A DNA stretch of 64,000 bases. Source: Pelobium manganitolerans (lineage in GTDB: Bacteria; Bacteroidota; Bacteroidia; Sphingobacteriales; Sphingobacteriaceae). Location: positions 62,001 to 126,000 of the forward strand of contig NZ_MBTA01000025.1 in the NCBI RefSeq assembly GCF_003609575.1, given 5' to 3'. Below are positions 26,770 through 34,692 of this stretch, piece by piece. Under the pieces are notes generated by a model. The model did no database searches, was not told the DNA's origin, and worked only from the letters and a program-made list of their open reading frames with translations. Position 1 is the stretch's first letter; every line of letters begins with the position of its first letter. A program made the position numbers and the translations under genes.

Positions 26770-27834
26770 ATGAAAACAATTTTATCTATTGACGGTGGCG
26801 GTATAAAGGGCATTATCCCCGGAATGGTTTTGGTAGAGCTGGAAGAACGTTTAAAGCAGCGCACAGGCAATGCTGAAGCACATATTGCAGACTATTTCGA
26901 CTTTTTTGCTGGCACCAGCACCGGCGGTATTTTAACCTGCTTGCTGCTTTGCCCTTCAAAAGACGACCCTAAAAAACCACGCTTTACCGCCAAACAAGCT
27001 TTAGATTTATATATCGCCAACGGCGCAAAAATATTTGAAACTAAAGGCATCAAAAAGGTTTTTGCAGATATTGGCTGGGTAACAGAACGTTACGATGCCG
27101 AGTTTTTGGAAAAAATTTTACTGCAATATTTTGAAGACGTTAAACTATCCGAACTTATCAAGCCTTGCATTATCACGGCGTATAATATTGAACTGCGCAA
27201 GGCACACATTTTTAGGCAAAAAACGGCAAAAAGCCGGGGCATCCACCGCGATTTTTATGTGCGCGATGTTTGTCGGGCCACTTCTGCTGCGCCAACTTAT
27301 TTTAGTGTGGCAGAAATCTATTCCTTAGCCGGCGTGCGTTATCCCTTGCTAGATGGTGGAATTTTTGCAACCAACCCCTCTTTAAGTGCATTTGTTGAGA
27401 TTAAACGCGAGCCGGAGCAAGAGTTTGAACCGAATGACATTCACATTTTGTCTTTAGGCACAGGAGTTTCTAAACAATCTTACGATAGTGACGAATTGCG
27501 AGACACCAAAGCTTTGTTTGTGGTGCCTGCGTTACTGGATATGATGATGGGCGCAGCAACTGAAACCAGCCACTTTTATATGAAGCAAATTTTCAGCTAT
27601 TTGGGCATTCCGGATCATTATGTGCGTATTGAGCCTATGAACCTGCAAAGCGTACAAGAGCGGATGGATGCTGCAAGCCCTAAAAATATCCAAAAATTAA
27701 TGGCTTTAGCCGATAGGATGATTAGCCAACGACACCAGGTTTTAGATGTAATTGTAGATAATTTGATTAAATTAAAGATAAACAGGGACCTAGATGCTGA
27801 AGGGAAGGCGATAACGCGCAGACTGGCCAGATAA
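26770..27834 (+). CDS. Patatin-like phospholipase
   Basis: A 354-residue cytoplasmic lipid acyl hydrolase with a Ser-Asp dyad. The oxyanion-hole motif is DGGGIKG at residues 8-14, the nucleophile Ser50 lies in GTSTGG, and the catalytic Asp195 lies in LLDGGIFATNPS. No signal peptide and no extra domain. The C terminus resembles the RssA/CapV-type patatins that follow ASPKNIQKL with a short helical tail. A full-consensus promoter lies upstream, and it appears monocistronic. CapV-type patatins are CBASS effectors, but no CD-NTase or other CBASS gene is adjacent, so a housekeeping lipid role is more likely. Confidence 0.88.
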   Translation: MKTILSIDGGGIKGIIPGMVLVELEERLKQRTGNAEAHIADYFDFFAGTSTGGILTCLLLCPSKDDPKKPRFTAKQALDLYIANGAKIFETKGIKKVFADIGWVTERYDAEFLEKILLQYFEDVKLSELIKPCIITAYNIELRKAHIFRQKTAKSRGIHRDFYVRDVCRATSAAPTYFSVAEIYSLAGVRYPLLDGGIFATNPSLSAFVEIKREPEQEFEPNDIHILSLGTGVSKQSYDSDELRDTKALFVVPALLDMMMGAATETSHFYMKQIFSYLGIPDHYVRIEPMNLQSVQERMDAASPKNIQKLMALADRMISQRHQVLDVIVDNLIKLKINRDLDAEGKAITRRLAR

Positions 27835-27978
27835 ACGGGGGATGAAAGTAAGATCAACGCAAGAGAAGAGTTGCTCTAGGTACTTGGCCTACTCTCTGCT
27901 ATACCCCAGCAAATCAAAATTTATTGTTATTGATATTAAGTTGTTTAGGTACAGTGCACAAAAAAAAATATCAATTCG

Positions 27979-28009
27979 TTTGCACACTAAAGCATAATCT
28001 CTATCTTTG
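27979..28009 (+). promoter_or_regulatory. Promoter of the first tRNA-Lys gene
   Basis: TTTG at 27979-27982, exactly 19 bases, then TATCTTTG at 28002-28009; a full match to the Bacteroidota consensus. The start would be near 28016, about 27 bases before the mature tRNA. Because the terminator at 28128 follows the first tRNA, the second tRNA would depend on read-through. Confidence 0.8.
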
Positions 28010-28042
28010 CACAACTTTACAAAAACAAACATTGTAAAGTAC

Positions 28043-28118
28043 GATTCCGTAGCTCAGCTGGTAGAGCATTACACTTTTAATGTAGTGGTCCTGGGTTCGA
28101 ATCCCAGCGGGATCACCA
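28043..28118 (+). tRNA. tRNA-Lys (anticodon TTT), copy 1
   Basis: A 76-base cloverleaf. The acceptor stem GATTCCG/CGGGATC, D stem GCTC/GAGC, anticodon stem TTACA/TGTAG with loop CTTTTAA giving anticodon TTT, and T arm CTGGG/CCCAG with TTCGAAT all pair. The CCA end is encoded. It has its own promoter at 27979 and a terminator 9 bases downstream, making it a complete transcription unit. Confidence 0.97.
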
Positions 28119-28127
28119 AAATTTTCA

Positions 28128-28157
28128 AAGCCTCAGCGATTGAGGCTTTTTTTTTCC
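28128..28157 (+). terminator. Terminator between the two tRNA-Lys copies
   Basis: Hairpin AAGCCTCA-GCGAT-TGAGGCTT followed by a run of T. It directly follows tRNA copy 1 and would stop most transcription before copy 2. Confidence 0.88.
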
Positions 28158-28166
28158 AAAGACACT

Positions 28167-28242
28167 GATTCCGTAGCTCAGCTGGTAGAGCATTACACTT
28201 TTAATGTAGTGGTCCTGGGTTCGAATCCCAGCGGGATCACCA
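28167..28242 (+). tRNA. tRNA-Lys (anticodon TTT), copy 2, at the ICE junction
   Basis: Identical over all 76 bases to copy 1, with the same CCA end. There is no TTTG-N19-TAnnTTTG promoter in the 48 bases between the copies. Its 3' end directly meets the integrative element: one base later begins a long inverted repeat, and the minus-strand recombinase reading frame ends inside it at 28193. It is the likely attachment site or the element-carried copy of it. Whether it is expressed is doubtful because the terminator at 28128 lies upstream. Confidence 0.95.
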
Positions 28243-29752
28243 TATGGGACAAGTCAAAGGATATACGACTTGTCCCATTTTTTTTGGGCTTTAATTCCTT
28301 ATCTATCAAGGATATAATGTTGATGATTTCGTTCAATCTTTTGGTTCGATGTTGGTAACCGTCGAATACGATATTTTCAGGGAACATCGAACCAACTATC
28401 TTTCTTTTAAGTTCTACGGAGCCTTCGTTATACAAAGTATCAAGCTGAGCGATATTGCTGAAAGCCTTATCCCATAATGGTTCTACAGTAGTTTGAAAAC
28501 TTACCGCAGCTTTCAATTTTGCCTCCAGACGATTTATCTTTTCCTCACATTCAGATTTAATCGCCCGATAATCGTCACCTTCAATATCACCACACAAAAG
28601 CAGCTCTCTTGCCTTTACAATGCGGCTGTTCATTTCTTGCAGTTGCAGCTTCAAATCTTTTTGCTCGTCTCTCTCTCCACGTTCTTTTGATTTGTATGTT
28701 GACGTGATAACATCTTTGCATGTTTCAAGCCTTGAAAGAGGCCATACATATTTTCTGATTTCCGCAATCATTTTATCATTCGCTTCTTTTGCCTTGTAAC
28801 GAACGCCACAAGCAGAACTACAATGATAATAATGGTAGTATTGTGTTCTTCCTTTTGATGCGCTGCCGGTAAGCATCCTTCCGCATTTCGGACAGATCAA
28901 GAAACCTCTTAATGGAATATTATCATCTGCCGTAACCTTTGTGCCCAAGACCCGCTTACGCCCATCCAGTACATCCTGAACATCGTAATAAAGCGTTTCC
29001 GGGATTAAAGGCTCATGCTGCCCCTTAACCAACAGGCTTTCTTCTTCCTTATACTTTGGAATAAATATCAACCCACAGTAGATCGGATTTCTTATAGCAA
29101 CCCAAAAGTTATTCTTACTGCATTTCAAGCCCTTTTCTTTCGCTTTTTTCCATACCTGTTCTGTGTTGAGTTGACTACGCGAAAGCTCCTCAAATGCCCA
29201 TTTCATTATGTCACCCTGAATATCCTTCGGAGCGATATACTTCTTGCCGTTCTCATTAACCTTGTTCGCATAACCAATAGGAGCTGTTCCCATCCAGCGC
29301 CCTTCTTTTTTAGCACGGCGCATACCATGAAACACATTCAATGCCCTACGGTCATTCTCTACTTCCGGTGCTGCGAGGTAAAACGCCAACATCATTTTAT
29401 TTTCAGGAATGGATAGGTCAAGCGGTTGTTCTACTGCCTGCGGCTCGATACCTAAACGCCGAAGGGTGCTGATCATTTGATAAGCATCCCCAGCATTACG
29501 GCTGAACCTATCCCATTTCGTGAACAGGATAAGATCAGTATGTCCTTTGTGCTTACGCAAATCCCCTAATAATCCCGTCCAAGCCGGTCGTTTGAACGTT
29601 TTTGCTGAGTGATCTTCCAGTATTACTTTCCTAACCCGGATATCGTTTATTTCGCAGTATTTCCGCAAACGTTCCTCTTGGTCACGTTGCGAATAGCCTT
29701 TGTCGGCCTGTTCGTCCGTACTTACCCGTACATAAAGGTCTGCTATTTTCAT
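28193..29752 (-). CDS. Large serine recombinase (ICE integrase candidate), copy 1
   Basis: A site-specific recombinase of 519 residues as read. The N-terminal resolvase domain starts MKIADLYVRVSTDEQADKG with catalytic Ser11, and has TKWDRFSRNAGDAYQMIS. The central recombinase domain covers about residues 150-290. A zinc ribbon follows (CPKCGRMLTG, then HCSSACGVRYKA), then a coiled-coil region to about residue 460. The frame does not stop inside the element: the last roughly 30 residues cross the 12-bp-stem terminator and the antisense strand of tRNA-Lys, giving the tail IPLGFEPRTTTLKV. That tail is set by the integration junction, so in the excised form the C terminus would depend on attP. 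It is a close paralogue of the gene at 31491-33050. Confidence 0.85.
   Translation of the reverse strand: MKIADLYVRVSTDEQADKGYSQRDQEERLRKYCEINDIRVRKVILEDHSAKTFKRPAWTGLLGDLRKHKGHTDLILFTKWDRFSRNAGDAYQMISTLRRLGIEPQAVEQPLDLSIPENKMMLAFYLAAPEVENDRRALNVFHGMRRAKKEGRWMGTAPIGYANKVNENGKKYIAPKDIQGDIMKWAFEELSRSQLNTEQVWKKAKEKGLKCSKNNFWVAIRNPIYCGLIFIPKYKEEESLLVKGQHEPLIPETLYYDVQDVLDGRKRVLGTKVTADDNIPLRGFLICPKCGRMLTGSASKGRTQYYHYYHCSSACGVRYKAKEANDKMIAEIRKYVWPLSRLETCKDVITSTYKSKERGERDEQKDLKLQLQEMNSRIVKARELLLCGDIEGDDYRAIKSECEEKINRLEAKLKAAVSFQTTVEPLWDKAFSNIAQLDTLYNEGSVELKRKIVGSMFPENIVFDGYQHRTKRLNEIINIISLIDKELKPKKNGTSRISFDLSHMVIPLGFEPRTTTLKV
28244..28285. terminator. Terminator-like inverted repeat directly after tRNA-Lys copy 2
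   Basis: A perfect 12-bp stem ATGGGACAAGTC/GACTTGTCCCAT with an 11-base loop, followed by eight T on the plus strand. It begins two bases after the tRNA CCA end, so it can serve as that tRNA's terminator. It also lies inside the minus-strand recombinase frame and could be a recombinase-binding arm of the att site. Confidence 0.85.
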
Positions 29753-29841
29753 ACTATAAAAATTAAGTGTGGTACAGGATAAAGGTACGAATAAAAATCA
29801 TAATGAGCAGTATTTAATAGAAGTATCACAACTAAATTTAC

Positions 29842-29891
29842 TACATTTGCCACGTCTTGGTTTAATAAATAGAAAACAACACGGTTTAATA
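29842..29891 (+). promoter_or_regulatory. Probable promoter and direct-repeat operator of the Fic gene
   Basis: TACATTTG at 29842-29849 fits the TAnnTTTG box, though no TTTG lies 19 bases upstream. Two direct repeats GGTTTAATA follow at 29859-29867 and 29883-29891, 24 bases apart from start to start, in the predicted leader before the ATG at 29922. Since the encoded protein has a putative DNA-binding N terminus, self-regulation through these repeats is possible. Confidence 0.45.
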
Positions 29892-29921
29892 GGAGACATC
29901 CCTGTTCAGTAAAATTACAAT

Positions 29922-31484
29922 ATGGCAACACCACGCGAACGATTGGTAGAATCCCTTAAATTCCTGAAAGAGTTGCAGGATAGTGGAATCGTTGGTATTC
30001 ATACCGATGAAATCCCCAACCGCAAATACAGAGAGATACTACTTAAAAACGGCTTTATCCGGGAAGTTACAAAAGGATGGTATATACCTACCGACCCTAT
30101 GGAAAAAGCAGGGGAAACAACTTCCTGGTACAGCTCTTATTGGGACTTCATTGCCAAATTCCTGAATTATAAATTTGGAGAAGAATGGTGCTTGTCGGCA
30201 GACCAGTCCCTTCTTATCCATGCAGGAAACAGTGCCGTACCGCAACAGCTAATGTTACGTTCGCCACAGGGTAATAATAACCCTACGCCCTTACCGCATA
30301 ATACCTCTTTATTCAACTTAAAAGCAAATATTCCTCCTCCGGATCAAACTATAATAACAAATGGGATTAGAATGTACAATCTGCCGGCTGCGTTGGTTTA
30401 TAGCTCCCCAAGTATTTATACAAGGAATGCGATTGATGCCCGCACGGCACTTGCATTGATAAGGGATGCTTCGGAAGTATTACCTATTCTACTGGAGAAT
30501 GGGCATACAACCTTTGCAGGCAGGTTAGCGGGTGCTTTCAGAAATATAAGCAGAGACAAGATAGCCGATCAGATTGTTGACACCCTTAAACAAGCTGATT
30601 ATGACATACGGGAAGAAGATCCTTTTGAAACCAAACTAAGCCTTAGCCTGTCCTCCCGTGAACGCTCACCTTATGCCAACCGGATCAGGCTCATGTGGGA
30701 GCAGATGCGTAAGACTGTTATTGCCAGCTTTCCCAAAGCACCAGGCATACCGGACAATATGCAAGCCTACTTAAAGGATGTTGACGACATCTACGTTACT
30801 GACGCATACAATTCGCTTTCCATCGAGCGGTATCGTGTAACCCCGGAACTGATCGAAAGGGTAAGCAGTGGCCAGTGGAACAGCAAGGAAAACGAAGAAG
30901 ACCGGAAACAAAGAGATGCGATGGCAGCCAGAGGTTACTACCAAGCCTTCCTGCAGGTGAAAGACACCATCACGGCTATACTGAAGGGCGCAAATTCAGG
31001 AAAGCAAATTGACAAGGATCATTTAAAATGGTACAGGCAACTATTCGACCCAAGCGTAACCGCCGGACTTCTAAAAGCAGCAGACCTTGCAGGCTATCGA
31101 AACCACCAAGTGTACATCGGCAATTCCAAGCATGTCCCTTTGAATGTAGATGCTATGAGGGATGCCATGCCTGTACTATTTGAGTTGCTGGAGGAAGAAC
31201 CAGAACCATCCGTAAGAGCGGTATTGGGCCACTTTATCTTCGTTTTTATCCACCCATACATGGACGGCAACGGAAGGATAGGACGTTTTCTAATGAATGC
31301 GATGCTGGCTTCGGGAGGTTACCCGTGGACTATAATACCAGTTGAAAGAAGGGATGAGTACATGCAGGCTTTGGAGCAAGCAAGTGTTGGGCAGGATATT
31401 ACTTCGTTTACCACTTTTCTTGCTTATTTGGTTAATGAGCGGCTACATGGGAAGATGGTGGCTAAATTGCCGGTAACTAAATAG
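29922..31484 (+). CDS. Fic-family protein with AbiEi-like N-terminal region
   Basis: A 520-residue predicted AMP-transferase or related enzyme. The complete Fic motif HPYMDGNGRIGR lies at residues 444-455. An inhibitory-helix motif (S/T)xxxE is visible at S298-E302 in NSLSIERYRVT, placing it among Fic proteins with the autoinhibitory helix N-terminal to the core; the next residue is Arg rather than the usual Gly or Asn. The first 200 residues resemble the winged-helix and extended domain of AbiEi-type antitoxin regulators (GIHTDEIPNRKYREILLKNG, then LSADQSLLIHAG). It is the only plus-strand gene near the ICE end, sits between two minus-strand recombinases, and its 3' end is 6 bases from the second one. 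Possible roles: element maintenance, phage or competitor defence, or regulation. Target unknown. Confidence 0.88.
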   Translation: MATPRERLVESLKFLKELQDSGIVGIHTDEIPNRKYREILLKNGFIREVTKGWYIPTDPMEKAGETTSWYSSYWDFIAKFLNYKFGEEWCLSADQSLLIHAGNSAVPQQLMLRSPQGNNNPTPLPHNTSLFNLKANIPPPDQTIITNGIRMYNLPAALVYSSPSIYTRNAIDARTALALIRDASEVLPILLENGHTTFAGRLAGAFRNISRDKIADQIVDTLKQADYDIREEDPFETKLSLSLSSRERSPYANRIRLMWEQMRKTVIASFPKAPGIPDNMQAYLKDVDDIYVTDAYNSLSIERYRVTPELIERVSSGQWNSKENEEDRKQRDAMAARGYYQAFLQVKDTITAILKGANSGKQIDKDHLKWYRQLFDPSVTAGLLKAADLAGYRNHQVYIGNSKHVPLNVDAMRDAMPVLFELLEEEPEPSVRAVLGHFIFVFIHPYMDGNGRIGRFLMNAMLASGGYPWTIIPVERRDEYMQALEQASVGQDITSFTTFLAYLVNERLHGKMVAKLPVTK

Positions 31485-31490
31485 CAAGAA

Positions 31491-33050
31491 CTATACTCTG
31501 TTTCGTAATATGGCTACGGCATGTTTGCGGTTCAGATGAACGCTTTCAGCCTGATAAGTTTGGTCGTTTTTTGCAACGGCATCCTGTGGATATTTCTCGC
31601 GAGTAGTTAATAAGCTGATTGCTGCGCTCACCTTTGTACGATGAAGCTTTACACCGTCGTATATCAGGTTTTCAGGAAACATTGTACTAACAATTTTCCT
31701 TTTCTGTACGACAGTTCCGTTTTGAAACAGTACATCTAAATGCGAGATTTTGGAAATGGGATGATCCCAAAGTAATTCCATATTATCTGAGAAGGAACTG
31801 GAAGCTTTAAGCTTTGCTTCAATATCGGTCATTCGTTCACTGGCTTCTGTCTTAATAGTACGATAGTCTTCCCCTTCAATTTCCTCACGAAGCAAAAGTT
31901 CACGAGCTTTTGAAAGCCGGCGCTTTATCTGATCCAGTTGAGACATCATGCGCTTCTGATCTGTTTTTTCAAGACGGTTTACTTCCATATAGGTAGCCGA
32001 AATAATTTCCCTGAACAGCTTAAGCTGCGGTACATTACGCACTTCATCTCCGATTGCTTCTATCATTAAATTGTTTGCTTCATCGGCTTTGTAACGTACG
32101 CCACATTCAGAACTGCAATGGTAGTAGTGATAATATTTTGTTCTGCCTTTTGAACCACTGCCTGTTAAAAACCTGCCGCAGTTTGGGCAAATCAGATAAC
32201 CCCTTAAAGGAATATCATCCTGCGAAACCACCTTTTTACTTACCGCCTTTCTCTTTCTGCCGTCCAACACATCTTGCACATCAAAAAATAATGAAGTCGA
32301 TATGATCGGCTCATGTTGCCCCGGCACAAGCTGACTTTGTTCATCTTTATGCTGAGGAACAAAAATCAGCCCGCAATAAATAGGATTCCTGATTGCTACC
32401 CAAAAATTATTCTTGCTGCATTTCAAACCACGTCCACGGGCTTGCTTCCAGACTTGTTCAGTATTCAGCTTATTGCGGAAGATTTCTTCAAAAGCCCATT
32501 TTATGATCTTAGCATCCTGACCTTTGAGCGCAATGTATTTCTTGCCATCTTCTGTAGTTCTGTTCACATAGCCAATTGGAGCTGTACCCATCCAGCGACC
32601 TTCTTTTTTTGCACGGCGCATACCGTTGAATACGTTTAACGCCCTACGGTCATTCTCTACCTCCGGAGCTGCAAGGTAGAAAGCAAGCATCATCTTATTT
32701 TCGGGAATGGATAAATCCAATGGCTGTTCTACTGCTTGAGGCTCTATACCAAGATGCCGTAACAGACTTATCATTTGATAGGCATCTCCGGCATTACGAC
32801 TAAACCTATCCCATTTTGTAAAAAGGATAAGATCGGAATTTCCCCTTTGCTTCCGCAGATCAACCAACAGGCTTTGCCAGGCTGGCCGCTTGAAGGTCTT
32901 TGCCGAGTAATCCTCGAAAATCACCTTGCGTATCTGGATATTGTTGATATTGCAATATCTGCGCAGCCTTTCTTCCTGGTCACGTTGAGAATAACCTTTG
33001 TCTGCCTGTTCATCGGTACTCACCCTGATATAAAGGTCTGCAATTTTCAT
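31491..33050 (-). CDS. Large serine recombinase, copy 2
   Basis: A 519-residue paralogue of the recombinase at 28193-29752, colinear with it from MKIADLYIRVSTDEQADKG (catalytic Ser11) through TKWDRFSRN, the recombinase domain, and the zinc ribbon (CPNCGRFLTG, HCSSECGVRYKA) to the FPENLIYDG segment near residue 450. The two diverge only after that point: this copy has its own tail ending AVAILRNRV and a normal stop codon. A small protein gene ends 5 bases upstream, and these two look co-transcribed from the tra side. The intact C terminus makes this the better candidate for the ancestral integrase of the ICE, with copy 1 belonging to a nested or accreted unit; this is inference. Confidence 0.87.
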   Translation of the reverse strand: MKIADLYIRVSTDEQADKGYSQRDQEERLRRYCNINNIQIRKVIFEDYSAKTFKRPAWQSLLVDLRKQRGNSDLILFTKWDRFSRNAGDAYQMISLLRHLGIEPQAVEQPLDLSIPENKMMLAFYLAAPEVENDRRALNVFNGMRRAKKEGRWMGTAPIGYVNRTTEDGKKYIALKGQDAKIIKWAFEEIFRNKLNTEQVWKQARGRGLKCSKNNFWVAIRNPIYCGLIFVPQHKDEQSQLVPGQHEPIISTSLFFDVQDVLDGRKRKAVSKKVVSQDDIPLRGYLICPNCGRFLTGSGSKGRTKYYHYYHCSSECGVRYKADEANNLMIEAIGDEVRNVPQLKLFREIISATYMEVNRLEKTDQKRMMSQLDQIKRRLSKARELLLREEIEGEDYRTIKTEASERMTDIEAKLKASSSFSDNMELLWDHPISKISHLDVLFQNGTVVQKRKIVSTMFPENLIYDGVKLHRTKVSAAISLLTTREKYPQDAVAKNDQTYQAESVHLNRKHAVAILRNRV

Positions 33051-33055
33051 AGCTG

Positions 33056-33250
33056 TTATTTATTGTCATTTGTTATGGTCATGGCATCAGATTGCTTACT
33101 ACTGACAAACTGCTCAACGACGATATTTGCCATGCTGTACAAGAAGTCAATTATAATTTGGGCTTCTTCCAGATTGACATAAATGCCGTCTCTCTGTAAT
33201 AGTTCCATCGCCTTGTCAGGAGTTATTCTCATCAACACTTCATCTTCCAT
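33056..33250 (-). CDS. Small conserved-type protein upstream of the recombinase
   Basis: A 64-residue acidic protein starting MEDEVLMRITPDKAMELL. The ATG at 33250 is chosen over one 24 bases upstream because a strong Shine-Dalgarno AGGAGG (minus strand, 33257-33262) sits six bases before it, which is notable as Bacteroidota rarely use strong SD sites. The sequence is mostly helical with a hydrophobic core (EEAQIIIDFLYSMANIVVEQF). No catalytic motif. It ends 5 bases before recombinase copy 2 and may be a recombination accessory (directionality) factor; that role is a guess from size and position. Confidence 0.65.
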   Translation of the reverse strand: MEDEVLMRITPDKAMELLQRDGIYVNLEEAQIIIDFLYSMANIVVEQFVSSKQSDAMTITNDNK

Positions 33251-33313
33251 CTTCCACCTCCTTTTAGATAACAAAAGCCCGTGGTGGGCTTCTGTTACAT
33301 TACACTTTAAAGA

Positions 33314-33607
33314 TCAATCGCTTCTTTCAGTAAAGTAAATCTTGCTGCCTTTTGTACGGTTAAATGAAGGCTCATACCTGATATAACCATAATTGCTCAA
33401 CTCTTTTACACATTTATGGTAGGTTATAGCCGATGATAATTTCGCAATGCTCATAATCTCGTGGCTGAAAACCTGTATCGGATTAGTGAAGCCTTTTTGC
33501 AATCGGTATTGTAACAGGGCTGCATATACTCCAATATGGGTAATGCTGATGCGCGGATCAGTTCCTATGGCTTCAAAAAAATCCGATAAGTAACATAACC
33601 TGTCCAT
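33314..33607 (-). CDS. Small winged-helix-like protein
   Basis: A 97-residue protein with a predicted winged helix-turn-helix: SITHIGVYAALLQYRLQKG followed by HEIMSIAKLSSAITYHKCVKELSNYGYIRYEP, the usual recognition helix plus wing, as in replication initiators and MarR-like proteins. It lies 13 bases after the accessory protein gene at 33621 and shares its direction, so it is part of the leftward ICE operon. Similar small helix-turn-helix proteins are common next to recombinases in Bacteroidota elements. A role in transcription control or excision is likely but not shown. Confidence 0.6.
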   Translation of the reverse strand: MDRLCYLSDFFEAIGTDPRISITHIGVYAALLQYRLQKGFTNPIQVFSHEIMSIAKLSSAITYHKCVKELSNYGYIRYEPSFNRTKGSKIYFTERSD

Positions 33608-33620
33608 TGCCCATGTCTTT

Positions 33621-34667
33621 TCAACCTACTTTGATGCCGTTCTTTTTAGAATGTTGTTGCTGTTCATTCACCTTGTGGGTTACTTTCATGGCATCCATCG
33701 TCTTATTGCCTAATGCCGTATGAAGCGTTATCTTTCTGGAATGCTCGTCATAGATATTGACTGATTTAAACTGTGGATTTGCTTCAATATAAAAGCGTTG
33801 TTCATTGCCATCCTTTACAAAACTCACAGAAATCTTTTCGCCATTCTTTAATGCCTCCTTCAGCTTTCCCGTTTCGGCTGTATTCATTAACTCCTTTAAA
33901 GGAAGCTGCTGTAGTACCTTGTCAAGATCATATCCGTAATCGGAATGGAACTGCTTTATACGAAAGTTGCCGTGCTGGTCCTTATCGTTAAGGTCAAGCT
34001 GTAACCAGGTTCCGCCGCTCTGAATACACCGGCCAGACAATAAATTATAGGCTTCCGTAGTATTGAGATCATGCTCGTGTCGCATACTAAAGTATTGCTG
34101 GCGTTTTTCATCCGGTTTTGCTTCATTATACAAGGCCGTTTTATACCCTTCAAAATGGTATTGCCCCGATTGGTCTTTTATAAATGATAGCTGATGATCT
34201 AATCTTTCTTTATCGTTCAGGTAATAAGAAACCGGGATGGAAAACTGCTGCTGTCCCTGCCTGATCTGTTCATTAATTTTGGCTGAAAGGTCAGGAAAGC
34301 CAGTGCGCTGCACCTGTTGGTACAGTGCCTGGCTGTTTTGTTCTGTCTTCCTGTTATCCTGCCTAATCACAATTTGTTCCTTTAGGGGTGATACCAATAA
34401 CCGGCGTAACAGCCTTATTAGCAGGTTAGGGTAAAGCTGCTTCTCAATGCGGCTGCGTTCCTGCCGCAACATCCTAAGCGCAAACCGTTCGTCCAGATCC
34501 TGCGTGCCTTTGTACTTTGCCGCTATACGGTCATAGTAATCCAGCTTTTCTTTTAGCAATGCTCTGTTCGAGGAAAGGTTAAAGGAGAACAGTTTGCTAA
34601 ACCGTTCTTCCCTTGACCGCCATTGATTTAATTCCGCTTCCACTCTGTTCACAAGGCTGTTATTCAT
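33621..34667 (-). CDS. ICE accessory protein with a repeated DUF3945-like domain, paralogue of the gene at 35528
   Basis: A 348-residue protein with no signal peptide. The N-terminal 110 residues are charged and helical (LNQWRSREERFSKLF, DYYDRIAAKYKGTQD). The C-terminal 220 residues share a clear pattern with the product of 35528-36685: EAYNLLSGR then a polar run, GNFRIKQFHSDYGYDLDKVL, IRELMN-like segment, and RFYIEANPQFKSVNIYD. The match suggests duplication of a common domain joined to different N termini. Such domains occur in Bacteroidota conjugative elements, often annotated DUF3945; that label is from memory. Function unknown; its position next to tra genes suggests a DNA-processing or regulatory role. 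Confidence 0.6.
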   Translation of the reverse strand: MNNSLVNRVEAELNQWRSREERFSKLFSFNLSSNRALLKEKLDYYDRIAAKYKGTQDLDERFALRMLRQERSRIEKQLYPNLLIRLLRRLLVSPLKEQIVIRQDNRKTEQNSQALYQQVQRTGFPDLSAKINEQIRQGQQQFSIPVSYYLNDKERLDHQLSFIKDQSGQYHFEGYKTALYNEAKPDEKRQQYFSMRHEHDLNTTEAYNLLSGRCIQSGGTWLQLDLNDKDQHGNFRIKQFHSDYGYDLDKVLQQLPLKELMNTAETGKLKEALKNGEKISVSFVKDGNEQRFYIEANPQFKSVNIYDEHSRKITLHTALGNKTMDAMKVTHKVNEQQQHSKKNGIKVG

Positions 34668-34692
34668 AACCCAACTTTTAAAGGATACACAA

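Noticed and set aside
26770-27834. CBASS defence system with a CapV-like patatin effector
   Set aside because: No nucleotide cyclase or ancillary CBASS gene is adjacent; neighbours are a CvpA-CAP gene and tRNA.
28140-28358. Plus-strand reading frame covering tRNA-Lys copy 2
   Set aside because: It is a by-product of the tRNA and terminator sequences and has no protein-like features.
31484-31500. Possible att repeat between the Fic gene and recombinase copy 2, as expected for a nested element
   Set aside because: No sequence like the tRNA-Lys 3' end is visible there, so a simple tandem insertion at the same att site is not supported.
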